Shown here: piece by piece, positions 35,633 through 43,667 of the stretch
Layout: each line of letters opens with the position of its first letter
Position numbering within the stretch: position 1 is the first letter of the stretch
NCBI RefSeq assembly: GCF_015244675.1
Contig: NZ_JABCQO010000005.1
Span: forward strand, 124,001 to 188,000
Length of the DNA stretch: 64,000 nucleotides
Direction of reading: 5' to 3'
Source: Gluconobacter cerevisiae
Lineage (GTDB): Bacteria > Pseudomonadota > Alphaproteobacteria > Acetobacterales > Acetobacteraceae
The notes under the pieces: generated by a model
Told to the model about the DNA's origin: nothing
The model's input: the letters and a program-made list of their open reading frames with translations, nothing else
The model's database searches: none
Position numbers and translations under genes: made by a program

Positions 35633-36393
35633 GCGGCCAGCCTTTCCCAAACTTTCGGCAGCAGGAGCGCCAGACGCTCGGCCCATGCCCGCTGCCCGTC
35701 TTTTTCAAGGATCAGATCCTGCCGGATTTCGATTTCCAGATAAGGCAGGCCCGTCGCTTCTGCGTGGCGCGGTACCGTGTAATCGGACGTATCGGTCAGG
35801 ACGTAAGGCTCGTTATCGCCCACGCAGAGTGCGCTGTCTTCACGCAGCAGGTCCAGCGCGATCGACGCCATGCGGCTGTCCTGATTGTGCAGAATGCCGA
35901 TCTGCCACGGGCGGTCTTTCCCGTTCATCTGCGGCGTAAAGCTGTGCAACGCAATCAGCGCCGTCGGACGCGAACCTCGTTCAGCCAGAACTTCCGCGAT
36001 CGTGTCATGATACGGGTGCAGAATTTCACGTTCCCGCTTCGCCCGGCAGGTGTCCTGAGCGGTCCGATTGACCGGGACCGACGTGCCATCGCTCACACCC
36101 GGCATGGAGGTCGGATGGCCGGGCGCGCGGTTGCAGTCGATCACGAGGCGTGAATACACCTGCTCGATCAACGCTGCGCCAAGCGTTTCATGCAGCACTC
36201 GCCCGACACCGACGATACCGATATCCCAGGCGATGTGCCGCTCCCAGTCCTCGGTCCGCACCCCCATGTCCCCCAGCGCATCCGGCACTGCCCGTCCCGC
36301 GTGATCGCTCACGAACACAAACGGAGACGGTGTTTTTTCAGGGAAAAGAAGGAAGGGCGCCGGGTCATTGGCACCAAGAAGGGGAGCAGACAT
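35629..36393 (-). CDS. N-formylglutamate amidohydrolase family protein
   Basis: The 254-residue protein fits the FGase family: FVFVSDHAGRAVP with the first His, HIAWDIGI, YSRLVIDCNRAPG, ALIALHSFTPQMNG and a C-terminal YLEIEIRQDLI. Members hydrolyse N-formylglutamate in histidine degradation, but many act on unknown amides, and no hut genes are nearby. It overlaps aroE by 4 bp and follows the TlpA genes by 16 bp. It probably belongs to the long operon running to dnaQ. Confidence 0.82.
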   Translation of the reverse strand: MSAPLLGANDPAPFLLFPEKTPSPFVFVSDHAGRAVPDALGDMGVRTEDWERHIAWDIGIVGVGRVLHETLGAALIEQVYSRLVIDCNRAPGHPTSMPGVSDGTSVPVNRTAQDTCRAKREREILHPYHDTIAEVLAERGSRPTALIALHSFTPQMNGKDRPWQIGILHNQDSRMASIALDLLREDSALCVGDNEPYVLTDTSDYTVPRHAEATGLPYLEIEIRQDLILEKDGQRAWAERLALLLPKVWERLAA

Positions 36394-36409
36394 CAGGACT
36401 TCACTCTTA

Positions 36410-37069
36410 CTATCCAGCCAGAGCCTGCACAGTATGCCTCACGGCGTCAGCAGACCAGTCCATGTTTCCGATGGATTCCGCGACGACTTCGCCTTTCGCG
36501 TTCAGGATCAGTGACCGCGGCACGCCATGCAGGGACATGACGTCCGGTGTCAGGCTCTTCAAATCGTCAGGGCGTACCTGCCGGATCGACTGTATCAGCG
36601 CCGTCTGATCCGCCGTCTCCATCATCACAGCCGAGAGCGGGTCGACCAGTATCGGCAAAGCGTCGATCCCGTGGCTGTCATAAAATGCCCGGACCTTGGG
36701 GATCGTACTACCACGCACAGCCACGGCGACGATCTGCGGCCCCTCGGCCCCCAGCGTCTTGGCCGTCGCATTTACCGAAGGCAGTTCACGGATGCAGGGC
36801 GGGCACCATGTCGCCCAGAAATGCAGGATGAACGGCTTACCGTACCAGTGCGACAGCGGCACGTCCTGATCCTGCTCGTTCTTCACGCTCAGCGGCGGCA
36901 GGACTTTCGGCACAGCCAGTTTGCCGAAAGAATTCGGCTCGAAAGCTAGTCCTTTACCGACTTCTTCCTTTGCCGTCGTTGCGGCAATGGCCCGTTCCGA
37001 AAGCAGAAGGGCACCGGCGCCGCCTAAGAGATGACCCATGAGATGACGGCGTGTCAGGGGAAAAGTCAT
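36410..37069 (-). CDS. Exported TlpA-like thiol-disulfide protein 1
   Basis: The 219-residue protein has a twin-arginine-style leader (TRRHLMGHLLGGAGALLL) and a thioredoxin-fold domain with the redox motif [14 protein letters not shown] (CPPC). TlpA/ResA-type proteins reduce or isomerise cysteines in the periplasm, often for cytochrome maturation. The ATG at 37069 has a GGAT site; another in-frame start lies at 37090. It is third in a run of three related genes and lacks the N-terminal Cys of a lipoprotein. Confidence 0.83.
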   Translation of the reverse strand: MTFPLTRRHLMGHLLGGAGALLLSERAIAATTAKEEVGKGLAFEPNSFGKLAVPKVLPPLSVKNEQDQDVPLSHWYGKPFILHFWATWCPPCIRELPSVNATAKTLGAEGPQIVAVAVRGSTIPKVRAFYDSHGIDALPILVDPLSAVMMETADQTALIQSIRQVRPDDLKSLTPDVMSLHGVPRSLILNAKGEVVAESIGNMDWSADAVRHTVQALAG

Positions 37070-37114
37070 GTTGGAAATCCGTTCTTTCATTACAGCAGAT
37101 CTATCCCATCGCGC

Positions 37115-37696
37115 TCAGACGGCCGTGGCGGCAAACACCCGACGAAGCGCGCCAACGGCATCGGAGCTTCCCCAGTCCAACGCACCTGCCGATGTCGCGC
37201 GAATGCACCCTTCACTATCAATCAGGAATGTTACGGGGATGGCAAGTTCCGCAGTGCCGTACCAGGTCTTCAGATCCGTCCCGTTCACCGTCCATGCGGG
37301 TAAATCTGCGATACCGTTTCGATCCAGAAACGCACGAACATCGTCGGGCAATCCACTTGAAACCGCGACCGGTACAACAGGGCAATCTATCCCCCAAGTC
37401 CGCATGAACGCTGCAAGGGCGGGCAGTTCATGACGGCAGGGCGGACACCATGTCGCCCACACATGCAGCAGAAACGGCGCTCCCCGATGCGAGATAAGTG
37501 ACGAATGTGCGCCCTCAGGGCCGGACAGTGAAAGCGCAACAGGCTCTGACACGGCCCGCCCCGGCATCAGCCGCTCAATCGGCATCCCACGACGCACAAC
37601 CGTCCCGGCCAGTTTCGAAGCCCCGATCCCTACCAGAACCGCGAGACCAGCCGTTCCGACAACAACATTCCGCCGACTGACCAGCCCTGCCTTCAC
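37115..37696 (-). CDS. Exported TlpA-like thiol-disulfide protein 2
   Basis: The 193-residue protein begins [23 protein letters not shown], a twin-arginine-like leader or membrane anchor, then a thioredoxin fold with [14 protein letters not shown]. The cis-Pro region reads ELAIPVTFLID. The start codon is GTG and overlaps the previous stop by 4 bp (GTGA), so it is translationally coupled to the third TlpA-like gene. The redox partner is unknown. Confidence 0.83.
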   Translation of the reverse strand: MKAGLVSRRNVVVGTAGLAVLVGIGASKLAGTVVRRGMPIERLMPGRAVSEPVALSLSGPEGAHSSLISHRGAPFLLHVWATWCPPCRHELPALAAFMRTWGIDCPVVPVAVSSGLPDDVRAFLDRNGIADLPAWTVNGTDLKTWYGTAELAIPVTFLIDSEGCIRATSAGALDWGSSDAVGALRRVFAATAV

Positions 37697-38292
37697 GCCG
37701 GTTTGGACGCCTGAAGGCCCGACAGGATCTTTTCAAAAGAATCCTGACTGTCCGGCGCACTCCACGCCATTTCCCCTTCAACACCGGCGCGCAGTCGTCC
37801 CTGCGAATCAATCACGCAGGTCATGGGAAGGCTTGGCTCGCCGGAGGTGAACCACTGAGAAAACTCATGCTGGCCCAGCGTCCAGGGCGCGATATGCGGC
37901 AAATTGCCCTGCGCCAGAAAGATCATCACTTTCGGCAGCGGACTCGCCACGGCGACTGGAATGACAGGAATGCTGGCCCCGATTTTCTCGATGAACGCAT
38001 TCAGTGCAGGAAGTTCGAGCCTGCAGGGCGGGCACCACGTGGCCCACAGATGCAGAATAAAGGGCCGCCCCCTCAACGAGGAGAGCGCCAGCGTCGTGCC
38101 GTCTGGCCCCTTAAGCTGGAAATTCACGGGCTCCAACTTAGGCGCAGCGGGCGCAAGCGAGGGCAGCACGGATTGTGCTCCCTCCGCCGCGCGGGCGGAA
38201 TTCCCCAGCCCGCAATTGCAGAGGGAGGCCGCCGCAGCTAGGCTGGCCGCTCCTCCAAGAAGGGTTCGCCGGTCGATCTGCTTCCGAATCAT
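37693..38292 (-). CDS. Exported TlpA-like thiol-disulfide protein 3
   Basis: The 199-residue protein starts at the ATG at 38292 with [20 protein letters not shown], a Tat-like leader, followed by a SLCNCGLG segment that may act as a lipobox-like site. The redox motif is [14 protein letters not shown] and the cis-Pro region SLPMTCVID. It is first in the TlpA run. Its start is only 15 bp from the divergent argH start, so its promoter must overlap argH. Confidence 0.83.
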   Translation of the reverse strand: MIRKQIDRRTLLGGAASLAAAASLCNCGLGNSARAAEGAQSVLPSLAPAAPKLEPVNFQLKGPDGTTLALSSLRGRPFILHLWATWCPPCRLELPALNAFIEKIGASIPVIPVAVASPLPKVMIFLAQGNLPHIAPWTLGQHEFSQWFTSGEPSLPMTCVIDSQGRLRAGVEGEMAWSAPDSQDSFEKILSGLQASKPA

Positions 38293-38307
38293 CTGTTTAC
38301 GGTTATC

Positions 38308-39753
38308 ATGAAAAACGCTCCTGTCGACACACAATCAGATGCCGCCACGTCCTTTGAAGGCACTGCCGCCAATCCGCAATGGGGTGGCCGCTTTGCCTCG
38401 GGCCCGGCCGCCATCATGGGTGAGATCAACGCTTCCATCGGATTTGACAAGATCCTGTGGCGACAGGACATCCGCGGCTCTCTCGCACACGCTGCCATGC
38501 TCCAGAAGGTCGGCCTGTTGACCGAGACGGAACTCGCCGAAATCCGGCAGGGCCTTGGCGACATCGCGCAGGAAATCGGCGAAGGCCGCTTCGAGTTCTC
38601 CCCGGCGCTCGAAGACATCCACATGAACATCGAGGCACGCCTGTCCGAGCGCATCGGCGAGGCCGGCAAGCGCCTGCACACGGCGCGCTCGCGCAACGAT
38701 CAGGTCGCCACCGATTTCCGCCTCTGGGTTCGCGATGCCATTGACGGCCTTCAGGACCAGACCGCCGCCCTGATGCGCTCCCTCGCCACCCGCGCGCTGG
38801 AACATGCCGCAACGCCGATGCCGGGCTTTACCCACCTTCAGGTCGCCCAACCGGTCACGTTCGGCCATCACCTTCTGGCCTATGTCGAGATGTTGTCGCG
38901 CGATCGTGGCCGCCTGCGTGACGCCCGTGCGCGACTGAACGAATGCCCGCTTGGCTCGGCGGCCCTTGCCGGTACGTCCTTCCCGATTGATCGCCGCATG
39001 ACGGCTGCGGCGCTGGATTTCGACCGCCCGACCGCCAATTCGCTTGATGCGGTTTCGGACCGTGACTTCGCGCTCGAATTCCTGTCCGCCCTGTCCCTTC
39101 AGGCCATGCACCTGTCCCGTCTGGCGGAAGAAATCGTGATGTGGGCCTCCGCGCCCTTCGGTTTCGTCACATTGTCGGATGCCTTCACGACCGGCTCGTC
39201 CATCATGCCGCAAAAGCGCAATCCCGACGCCGCCGAACTGGTCCGCGCCAAGATCGGCCGCATCATGGGCGATTTCGTGGGCCTGCTGACGGTCATGAAG
39301 GGTCTGCCGCTTGCCTATGCCAAGGACACGCAGGAAGACAAGGAACCCGTCTTCGACGCAACCGAGGCCATGACGCTTTCCCTCGCCGCCATGGACGGCA
39401 TGATCCGCGATTTGAAAGCCAACGCTCCCCGGATGCGCGACGTCGCGGGCATGGGCTTCTCCACTGCCACCGACCTCGCCGACTGGCTGGTTCGTGAACT
39501 GCGTGTTCCTTTCCGCACTGCCCATCACGTCACCGGCCGTCTGGTCGGCATGGCGGAACAGAAAGGTTGCGATCTGGCGGATCTATCGCTCGAAGACATG
39601 CAGTCTGTCGAACCGCAAATCAACGCGGGCGTTTTTGATGTCCTGACCGTCGAGGCATCCCTCGCCTCCCGCACCAGCGAAGGCGGGACCGCACCAGCCA
39701 ATGTGACGCAGCAGGCTCAGGCATGGCTCGTAAAACTCGGAGAATCCGCATGA
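38308..39753 (+). CDS. argH: Argininosuccinate lyase
   Basis: ArgH releases arginine and fumarate from argininosuccinate. The 481-residue protein has the lyase signature [12 protein letters not shown], the [21 protein letters not shown] active-site segment and [19 protein letters not shown] with the catalytic His. An N-terminal extension of about 20 residues precedes the conserved WGGRF. The stop overlaps the lptM start (ATGA). No strong ribosome-binding site precedes the ATG. Confidence 0.96.
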   Translation: MKNAPVDTQSDAATSFEGTAANPQWGGRFASGPAAIMGEINASIGFDKILWRQDIRGSLAHAAMLQKVGLLTETELAEIRQGLGDIAQEIGEGRFEFSPALEDIHMNIEARLSERIGEAGKRLHTARSRNDQVATDFRLWVRDAIDGLQDQTAALMRSLATRALEHAATPMPGFTHLQVAQPVTFGHHLLAYVEMLSRDRGRLRDARARLNECPLGSAALAGTSFPIDRRMTAAALDFDRPTANSLDAVSDRDFALEFLSALSLQAMHLSRLAEEIVMWASAPFGFVTLSDAFTTGSSIMPQKRNPDAAELVRAKIGRIMGDFVGLLTVMKGLPLAYAKDTQEDKEPVFDATEAMTLSLAAMDGMIRDLKANAPRMRDVAGMGFSTATDLADWLVRELRVPFRTAHHVTGRLVGMAEQKGCDLADLSLEDMQSVEPQINAGVFDVLTVEASLASRTSEGGTAPANVTQQAQAWLVKLGESA

Positions 39754-39881
39754 AAACACTGCTGCTCGTCAGCATGGCGGTCATGGCTCTCAGCCTGACC
39801 GCCTGCGGCAAGAAAGGCGCCCCGCACGCCCCCGGCCCTGCGAAAGACATCACCTATCCGGGCGTCTATCCGCCGGAATAA
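39750..39881 (+). CDS. lptM: LptM (YifL)-like small lipoprotein
   Basis: This 43-residue product starts with a short signal peptide ending in LSLTAC and a mature part [11 protein letters not shown], the LptM/YifL pattern. LptM assists LptD maturation in LPS export. It overlaps argH by 4 bp and its 3' end overlaps the convergent gluQ by 32 bp. In many alphaproteobacteria this gene is between argH and lysA; here lysA is about 20 kb away. Confidence 0.8.
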   Translation: MKTLLLVSMAVMALSLTACGKKGAPHAPGPAKDITYPGVYPPE

Positions 39882-40710
39882 AACTAGCCTCCAGAGCCTG
39901 CCGCACGAGTGGATGGTCCAGAACCTGTCGGGCCGTCCACCCTTCCTGCCGCAGAACTCTCACGCCTTCTGCCCCATCCCGTTTAGACAGTTTTTGTCCA
40001 TCCGGGCCGATAATCAGCGCATGATGGGCATAGACCGGCTCCGCCCAACCCATCAGATTCTGCAACACCCGCTGGACTGATGTAGCCTCATACAAATCCC
40101 GCCCGCGCGTTACGGTGGTTACGCCTTGCAACGCATCGTCATGTGTGACGCACAGATGATACGACACGCCCGTATCCCGACGCGCCAGAACGATGTCGCC
40201 GAACGCATCGGCCCGGCCCGCGATCCGCCCGTGTCCAAGCTCCTGCCAGCCCGGCACGTCCTGTAATACCTCAAGCGCCCGCCCCATATCGAGCCGCCAG
40301 ACCGGCTCCCGACCTGCATGAACCGCGCCATGCCGACAGGTTCCCGGATAGACGACACTCCCATCCGGCGCGGTCTGCGTTGCAGCCTCGGCAATCTCCC
40401 GTCGCGTGCAGAAACACGGATAGAGCAGCCTCCGCTCCCGCAGAGTCTCCAATACGGCCTGATACTCAGGCAAATGTTTGGACTGCTGTCGGGTTGGGAC
40501 AGCCGAGACCAATCCAAGCCAGTCCAGATCTTCACGCAGCGCCGCCGTCAGTTCCGGCGTACAGCGCATCGTATCAATATCTTCGATACGGATCAGAAAC
40601 TTTCCGCTCTCACCCGCCATGATCCGCGAATACAGCCCTGACACCACATGCCCCAGATGCAGAAACCCCGTAGGACTCGGCGCAAATCGTGTTGTGGCGG
40701 GAAACGTCAT
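39850..40710 (-). CDS. gluQ: Glutamyl-Q tRNA(Asp) synthetase
   Basis: This truncated glutamyl-tRNA synthetase-like enzyme attaches glutamate to queuosine in tRNA(Asp). The 286-residue protein has a HIGH-like motif PTGFLHLGH (13-21), the Zn-binding CFCTRRE and GTCRH cysteines, and the KMSKS equivalent KLSKRD (~238). It lacks the anticodon-binding domain of GltX, and its length is right for GluQ. It ends inside lptM on the opposite strand. Confidence 0.93.
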   Translation of the reverse strand: MTFPATTRFAPSPTGFLHLGHVVSGLYSRIMAGESGKFLIRIEDIDTMRCTPELTAALREDLDWLGLVSAVPTRQQSKHLPEYQAVLETLRERRLLYPCFCTRREIAEAATQTAPDGSVVYPGTCRHGAVHAGREPVWRLDMGRALEVLQDVPGWQELGHGRIAGRADAFGDIVLARRDTGVSYHLCVTHDDALQGVTTVTRGRDLYEATSVQRVLQNLMGWAEPVYAHHALIIGPDGQKLSKRDGAEGVRVLRQEGWTARQVLDHPLVRQALEASFIPADRRPDR

Positions 40711-40853
40711 GAATGTGTCACCAGCGTTTGCTTGCGGTCAGAGCAGTTTACTGGAATAGTTTCTTCAAAGAAGCCGACGACACGTGTTTTCCCGCTGTTT
40801 GTCCCGTTTTCATTCGGCGCCGTAACCCCGCATGTGTCGTCCTTGCAGAAAGG

Positions 40854-41426
40854 ATGCGTGTGGTGTCCGTCAGCGGTCAGCATTTTCCGGCTCTTGTCCT
40901 GAACGCGGATTTCCGTCCGCTGTCCTATTTCCCGCTCTCGCTCTGGTCCTGGCAGGAAGCGGTCAAGGCCGTCTTCCTCGACCGCGTCTCGGTCCTTTCG
41001 GAATATGAAGATGCCGTTGTGCATTCCCCAAGCCAGAGTATGCGCCTGCCCAGCGTGATTGCCCTGAAGGACTATATCCCCACCGCCCGCAAACCGGCCT
41101 TCACGCGCTTCAACGTCTTTTTGCGGGACAATTTTTCGTGTCAGTACTGCCACGACCGATTGCCCACGCACGAACTGACCTTCGATCACGTCATCCCCCG
41201 TGCCCGCGGCGGCCGCACGACATGGGAAAATGTCGTCACTGCCTGCAGCCCCTGCAACCTGCTCAAGGGCTCAAAACTGCCAAGCGAACTCGGGATGCAC
41301 CCGCACCGCAAGCCGGTACAGCCCAGCAGCCGCCTTCTTCAGGAAAATGGCCGGACCTTCCCGCCCCATTACCTTCACGAAAGCTGGCGCGATTATCTGT
41401 ACTGGAATACCGAACTCGAAACCTGA
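40854..41426 (+). CDS. HNH endonuclease family protein
   Basis: The 190-residue protein has the sequence FPALVLNADFRPLSYFPLSLWSWQEAVKAVF, followed by a Cys-x2-Cys zinc site (SCQYCHDRL), the HNH core TFDHVIPRARGGRTTWENVV and a second cysteine pair (CSPCN). This form is widespread and chromosomal in alphaproteobacteria; it has no proven target and is not obviously a phage or homing enzyme. ATG 40854 has AAAGG immediately before; a GTG at 40860 has better spacing. It is monocistronic. Confidence 0.87.
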   Translation: MRVVSVSGQHFPALVLNADFRPLSYFPLSLWSWQEAVKAVFLDRVSVLSEYEDAVVHSPSQSMRLPSVIALKDYIPTARKPAFTRFNVFLRDNFSCQYCHDRLPTHELTFDHVIPRARGGRTTWENVVTACSPCNLLKGSKLPSELGMHPHRKPVQPSSRLLQENGRTFPPHYLHESWRDYLYWNTELET

Positions 41427-41468
41427 GCAGACGTTCTGTTGTTCCCAATTCTGTAAGGATGGACTTCC

Positions 41469-41915
41469 ATGCGTACCGGACTTCTGCTGACGACACTCGC
41501 CCTCGGTCTCTCCGTCACCGCCCTGCCAGCTTCCGCCGAGACCCTGCATCTTTTCGGCCCCTTCAAGGGCGAACATGGTGCCACCACCCCGATCAAGGGT
41601 TCGGCGTCCGCCATGCTGGATACCACAAAAAACACCCTGACCTACCGCTTCGAGGATAATGGCCTGTCCGGTCCCGTCACAGCCATCCATCTTCATGGCC
41701 CTGCAGATGCAGGTGAAGATGCGGGCGTTCTGGCTCCGATCAACGGTCCCTACACCACCCGCATGACCGGTACGCTCCAACTCACGCCTGATCAGGTCAA
41801 GGACGTTCAGGCCGGACGAAGCTACATCAACCTCCACACGGAAAAATTCCCGGATGGAGAGGCCCGCGCCCAGCTCACCACGGAACTGACCGGCCACCAT
41901 CATCACGCAGAATAA
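41469..41915 (+). CDS. Exported CHRD-domain protein
   Basis: The 148-residue protein has a signal peptide (LLLTTLALGLSVTALPASA) and a mature CHRD domain: LHLFGPFKG, LTYRFEDNGLSGPVTAIHLHGPA, YINLHTEKFPDGEARAQL. CHRD domains occur in exported bacterial proteins of unclear activity and may bind metal or ligands through the conserved His residues. The C terminus ends in a GHHHHAE tail, a likely metal-binding patch. A strong terminator follows. Confidence 0.85.
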   Translation: MRTGLLLTTLALGLSVTALPASAETLHLFGPFKGEHGATTPIKGSASAMLDTTKNTLTYRFEDNGLSGPVTAIHLHGPADAGEDAGVLAPINGPYTTRMTGTLQLTPDQVKDVQAGRSYINLHTEKFPDGEARAQLTTELTGHHHHAE

Positions 41916-41937
41916 GACTGCCATCACGGTAAATTAG

Positions 41938-41971
41938 AAAAGGCCTGCCCCTCACAGGGCAGGCCTTTTTT
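41938..41971. terminator. Bidirectional terminator after the CHRD gene
   Basis: The arms aaaaggcctgccc (41938-41950) and gggcaggcctttt (41957-41969) form a 13-bp stem with a 6-nt loop. It has T-tracts on both strands and lies between the convergent CHRD gene and the repeat protein. Confidence 0.93.
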
Positions 41972-42011
41972 ATGAGACTGGCAACAGATCCAGCCTGTCA
42001 GGCGAGTGCTC

Positions 42012-42425
42012 TTACTCGCCTGTTGCCGAACTTTTCGTCTCGGGAGACTTGGCGGGCTGACCCGGATCAAGATCGTGGACGGCCTTCTTCGTCCAGACGC
42101 TGGTGTCATGCACCGCATCTTTCGTACCGTTCTTGGTCGCCTTCCAGCCCTTTTTGCTTTCCTTTCCAGTCCAGTGAGCCGCATCGGAAACGCCATTTTT
42201 CGTAGCGTCCCAGCCTTTGACGCTCTGTTTTTTCGTCCATTGCGCCGCATCGGACGTGTCGTGACGAACTGCGGCCCAGGACTGACGCACACTCCGGCAT
42301 AGGTCGGTTTCACAGGGCTTTTCAGTAGAATCAGCCGCCATGGCCTGCGGAGCCATTCCCAGCGGCATCACAGCCAGAGCAGCAAGAAGCAGAGGGGCCG
42401 AAGAAGAAATGAACCGGATCGACAT
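42012..42425 (-). CDS. Exported small protein with Trp/Lys-rich tandem repeats
   Basis: The 137-residue protein has a signal peptide (LLLAALAVMPLGMAPQAMA) cleaved after about residue 30. ATG 42425 has AGGAGA 6 nt upstream; a frame from 42491 has no such site. The mature part contains near-identical 22-residue repeats (about 57-78 and 79-100, with a third partial one), each with the pattern DAAxWTxKxSxKGWxATKNG, then a Pro/Thr-rich tail. Two Cys at 38 and 43 precede the repeats. Basic repeats suggest nucleic acid, LPS or cell-wall contact, but function is unknown. It is the last core gene before the island. Confidence 0.8.
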   Translation of the reverse strand: MSIRFISSSAPLLLAALAVMPLGMAPQAMAADSTEKPCETDLCRSVRQSWAAVRHDTSDAAQWTKKQSVKGWDATKNGVSDAAHWTGKESKKGWKATKNGTKDAVHDTSVWTKKAVHDLDPGQPAKSPETKSSATGE

Positions 42426-42526
42426 TGAGAGTCTCCTGTTTTCAGAGACATACACCCTGTCACCCTCCGCAGGGTCGGGCAAGTCCGACACTCCGTTTCC
42501 GTCGCAACCATAGTGGCCACAACAGA

Positions 42527-42552
42527 AAAACCCCGCATCACTGCGGGGTTTT
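42527..42552 (-). terminator. Probable original guaA terminator, now displaced by the island
   Basis: aaaaccccgca and tgcggggtttt form a perfect 11-bp stem with a 4-nt loop (tcac) and a T-tract on the minus strand. It lies 44 bp from the left attachment repeat. Before insertion, guaA on the minus strand would have run into it just after its stop, so it is inferred to be the ancestral guaA terminator. Confidence 0.75.
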
Positions 42553-42595
42553 CAGCACATCAGACCTGAAAAGCTTCAGGCACTAACAAAGTAGA

Positions 42596-42611
42596 ATCAT
42601 TCCCACTCGAT
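42596..42611. repeat. Left attachment-site repeat (attL core)
   Basis: The 16-bp sequence atcattcccactcgat is identical to 55692-55707, which is the last codons and stop of guaA. The next bases (tgt versus cgt) match after one mismatch. It marks the left end of the island and is a guaA 3'-end remnant. Confidence 0.88.
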
Positions 42612-42668
42612 TGTAAATTATAGTAATTCTCACATTAAAATCAGTAAGTTAGATTTATGATTGATACC

Positions 42669-42677
42669 GATACCATG
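42669..42677. repeat. GATACCATG motif near the left end
   Basis: This 9-mer also occurs at 55410-55418 and 55479-55487, and inverted at 55507-55515, close to the integrase and right end. Occurrences at both ends of the element suggest integrase or excisionase arm-binding sites. It was found by eye only. Confidence 0.45.
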
Positions 42678-42745
42678 AAAAATACCCCTTCCAGAAAAAA
42701 ACTTGTTGGCACGTTACAACCTTGATCCGGTAGCGCACCGCTGAG

Positions 42746-43663
42746 CTACTCCTCGGAGAAAAAATCCTCGTCGAGCCGCTTGAACTCAATCGTGCGACTG
42801 ATACGGACGCCGACGCCATATTCGATCATCAGGTCGGTCAGCCGTTCCCCGTCGATCAGGATAACCCGCTGGGCGAGGTGCTTGACGTAATCCCGCGCCT
42901 GACCGCTGAAGGTAGTGGTCGTGACGAACACGCCCTTCGTGGCACCATGCCCGACCAAGCTGCCAACGAAGGCCTGCACATCAGGACGGCCGACCGTTGT
43001 TTCAGAGTAGCGCTTTGCTTGCACGTAGACCCGGTCCAGCCCCAGCCTGTCCTCGTTGATGACACCGTCCACACCACCGTCGCCCGAACGGCCGAGCTGG
43101 GTGGCCGCGTTCTTGTGCGATCCGCCATAGCCCATGGCGATCAGCAGATCGACGATCAGTTGCTCGAAAAAGGCCGGTGTGTTCTGGACGATACGTTCCA
43201 GCAGGTCCGCGCGGAGCGCCGATTGAACGGCCTGATAGGCCGCCTCAATCTGTTCCTCCGGCGTGCCAGTTTCGACTGTCGGGGCGATGGTAACAGGCGC
43301 GGCATCGTCGTCAGAAGATTTCTGACCGCTGAAAAATTCGCGAAAGCCCTCATAGTCCTTCAGTTCGTTCACACCGATGCGCATCGGATTGGTTGCCAAC
43401 AGCGCCCGTCCGGCATCGGTCACAACGAAGCGTCCCCGCTTGGGCGACGCCACGAGGCCCGCTTTGGAGAGATAGAATTTTGCCCATTGGATGCGGTTGT
43501 ACAAAAGGCGTTGCCGTCCGCTGGGTAGCATTTCTTCGCGCTCATCGGGACTGAGGCCGAGATCATCCGCAATCTGCTCGGCGGCATCGGCCACGCGCTG
43601 TTCGCCAGCAGAAGCGAGGCGCAGGACCGGCAGCATCAATGTCTGGTAATCGGGAATGGCCAT
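42746..43663 (-). CDS. mrr: Mrr-type restriction endonuclease
   Basis: The 305-residue protein has an N-terminal winged-helix Mrr_N domain and a C-terminal Mrr_cat (PD-D/ExK) nuclease domain. The catalytic pattern is SGDGGVDGVI (D199) followed by VQAKRYS (Q215-A216-K217). Mrr enzymes cut DNA with foreign methylated bases (type IV restriction). It lies 4 bp after hsdS in the same direction, like the mrr-hsd cluster of E. coli. If it cut DNA modified by the neighbouring HsdM the host would suffer, so the specificities must differ. The stop region overlaps a tRNA-like stretch. Confidence 0.9.
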   Translation of the reverse strand: MAIPDYQTLMLPVLRLASAGEQRVADAAEQIADDLGLSPDEREEMLPSGRQRLLYNRIQWAKFYLSKAGLVASPKRGRFVVTDAGRALLATNPMRIGVNELKDYEGFREFFSGQKSSDDDAAPVTIAPTVETGTPEEQIEAAYQAVQSALRADLLERIVQNTPAFFEQLIVDLLIAMGYGGSHKNAATQLGRSGDGGVDGVINEDRLGLDRVYVQAKRYSETTVGRPDVQAFVGSLVGHGATKGVFVTTTTFSGQARDYVKHLAQRVILIDGERLTDLMIEYGVGVRISRTIEFKRLDEDFFSEE

Positions 43664-43667
43664 GGGG

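Larger units (their letters stand above)
42426..42745. other. Left island junction region
   Basis: About 320 bp without a gene. From left to right it holds the 5' flank of the repeat-protein gene, a terminator hairpin (42527-42552), the left attachment repeat (42596-42611), and AT-rich island DNA with the motif gataccgataccatg at 42663. A tRNA-like stretch runs across the mrr stop at about 42715-42755. No coding frame is supported. Confidence 0.7.

Noticed and set aside
40854-41426. HNH gene as a homing endonuclease or phage remnant
   Set aside because: It is a stand-alone chromosomal-type HNH protein in ordinary core context with no intron or intein around it.
42012-42425. Repeat protein as island cargo
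   Set aside because: It lies outside the direct repeat and left of the displaced guaA terminator, so it belongs to the core.
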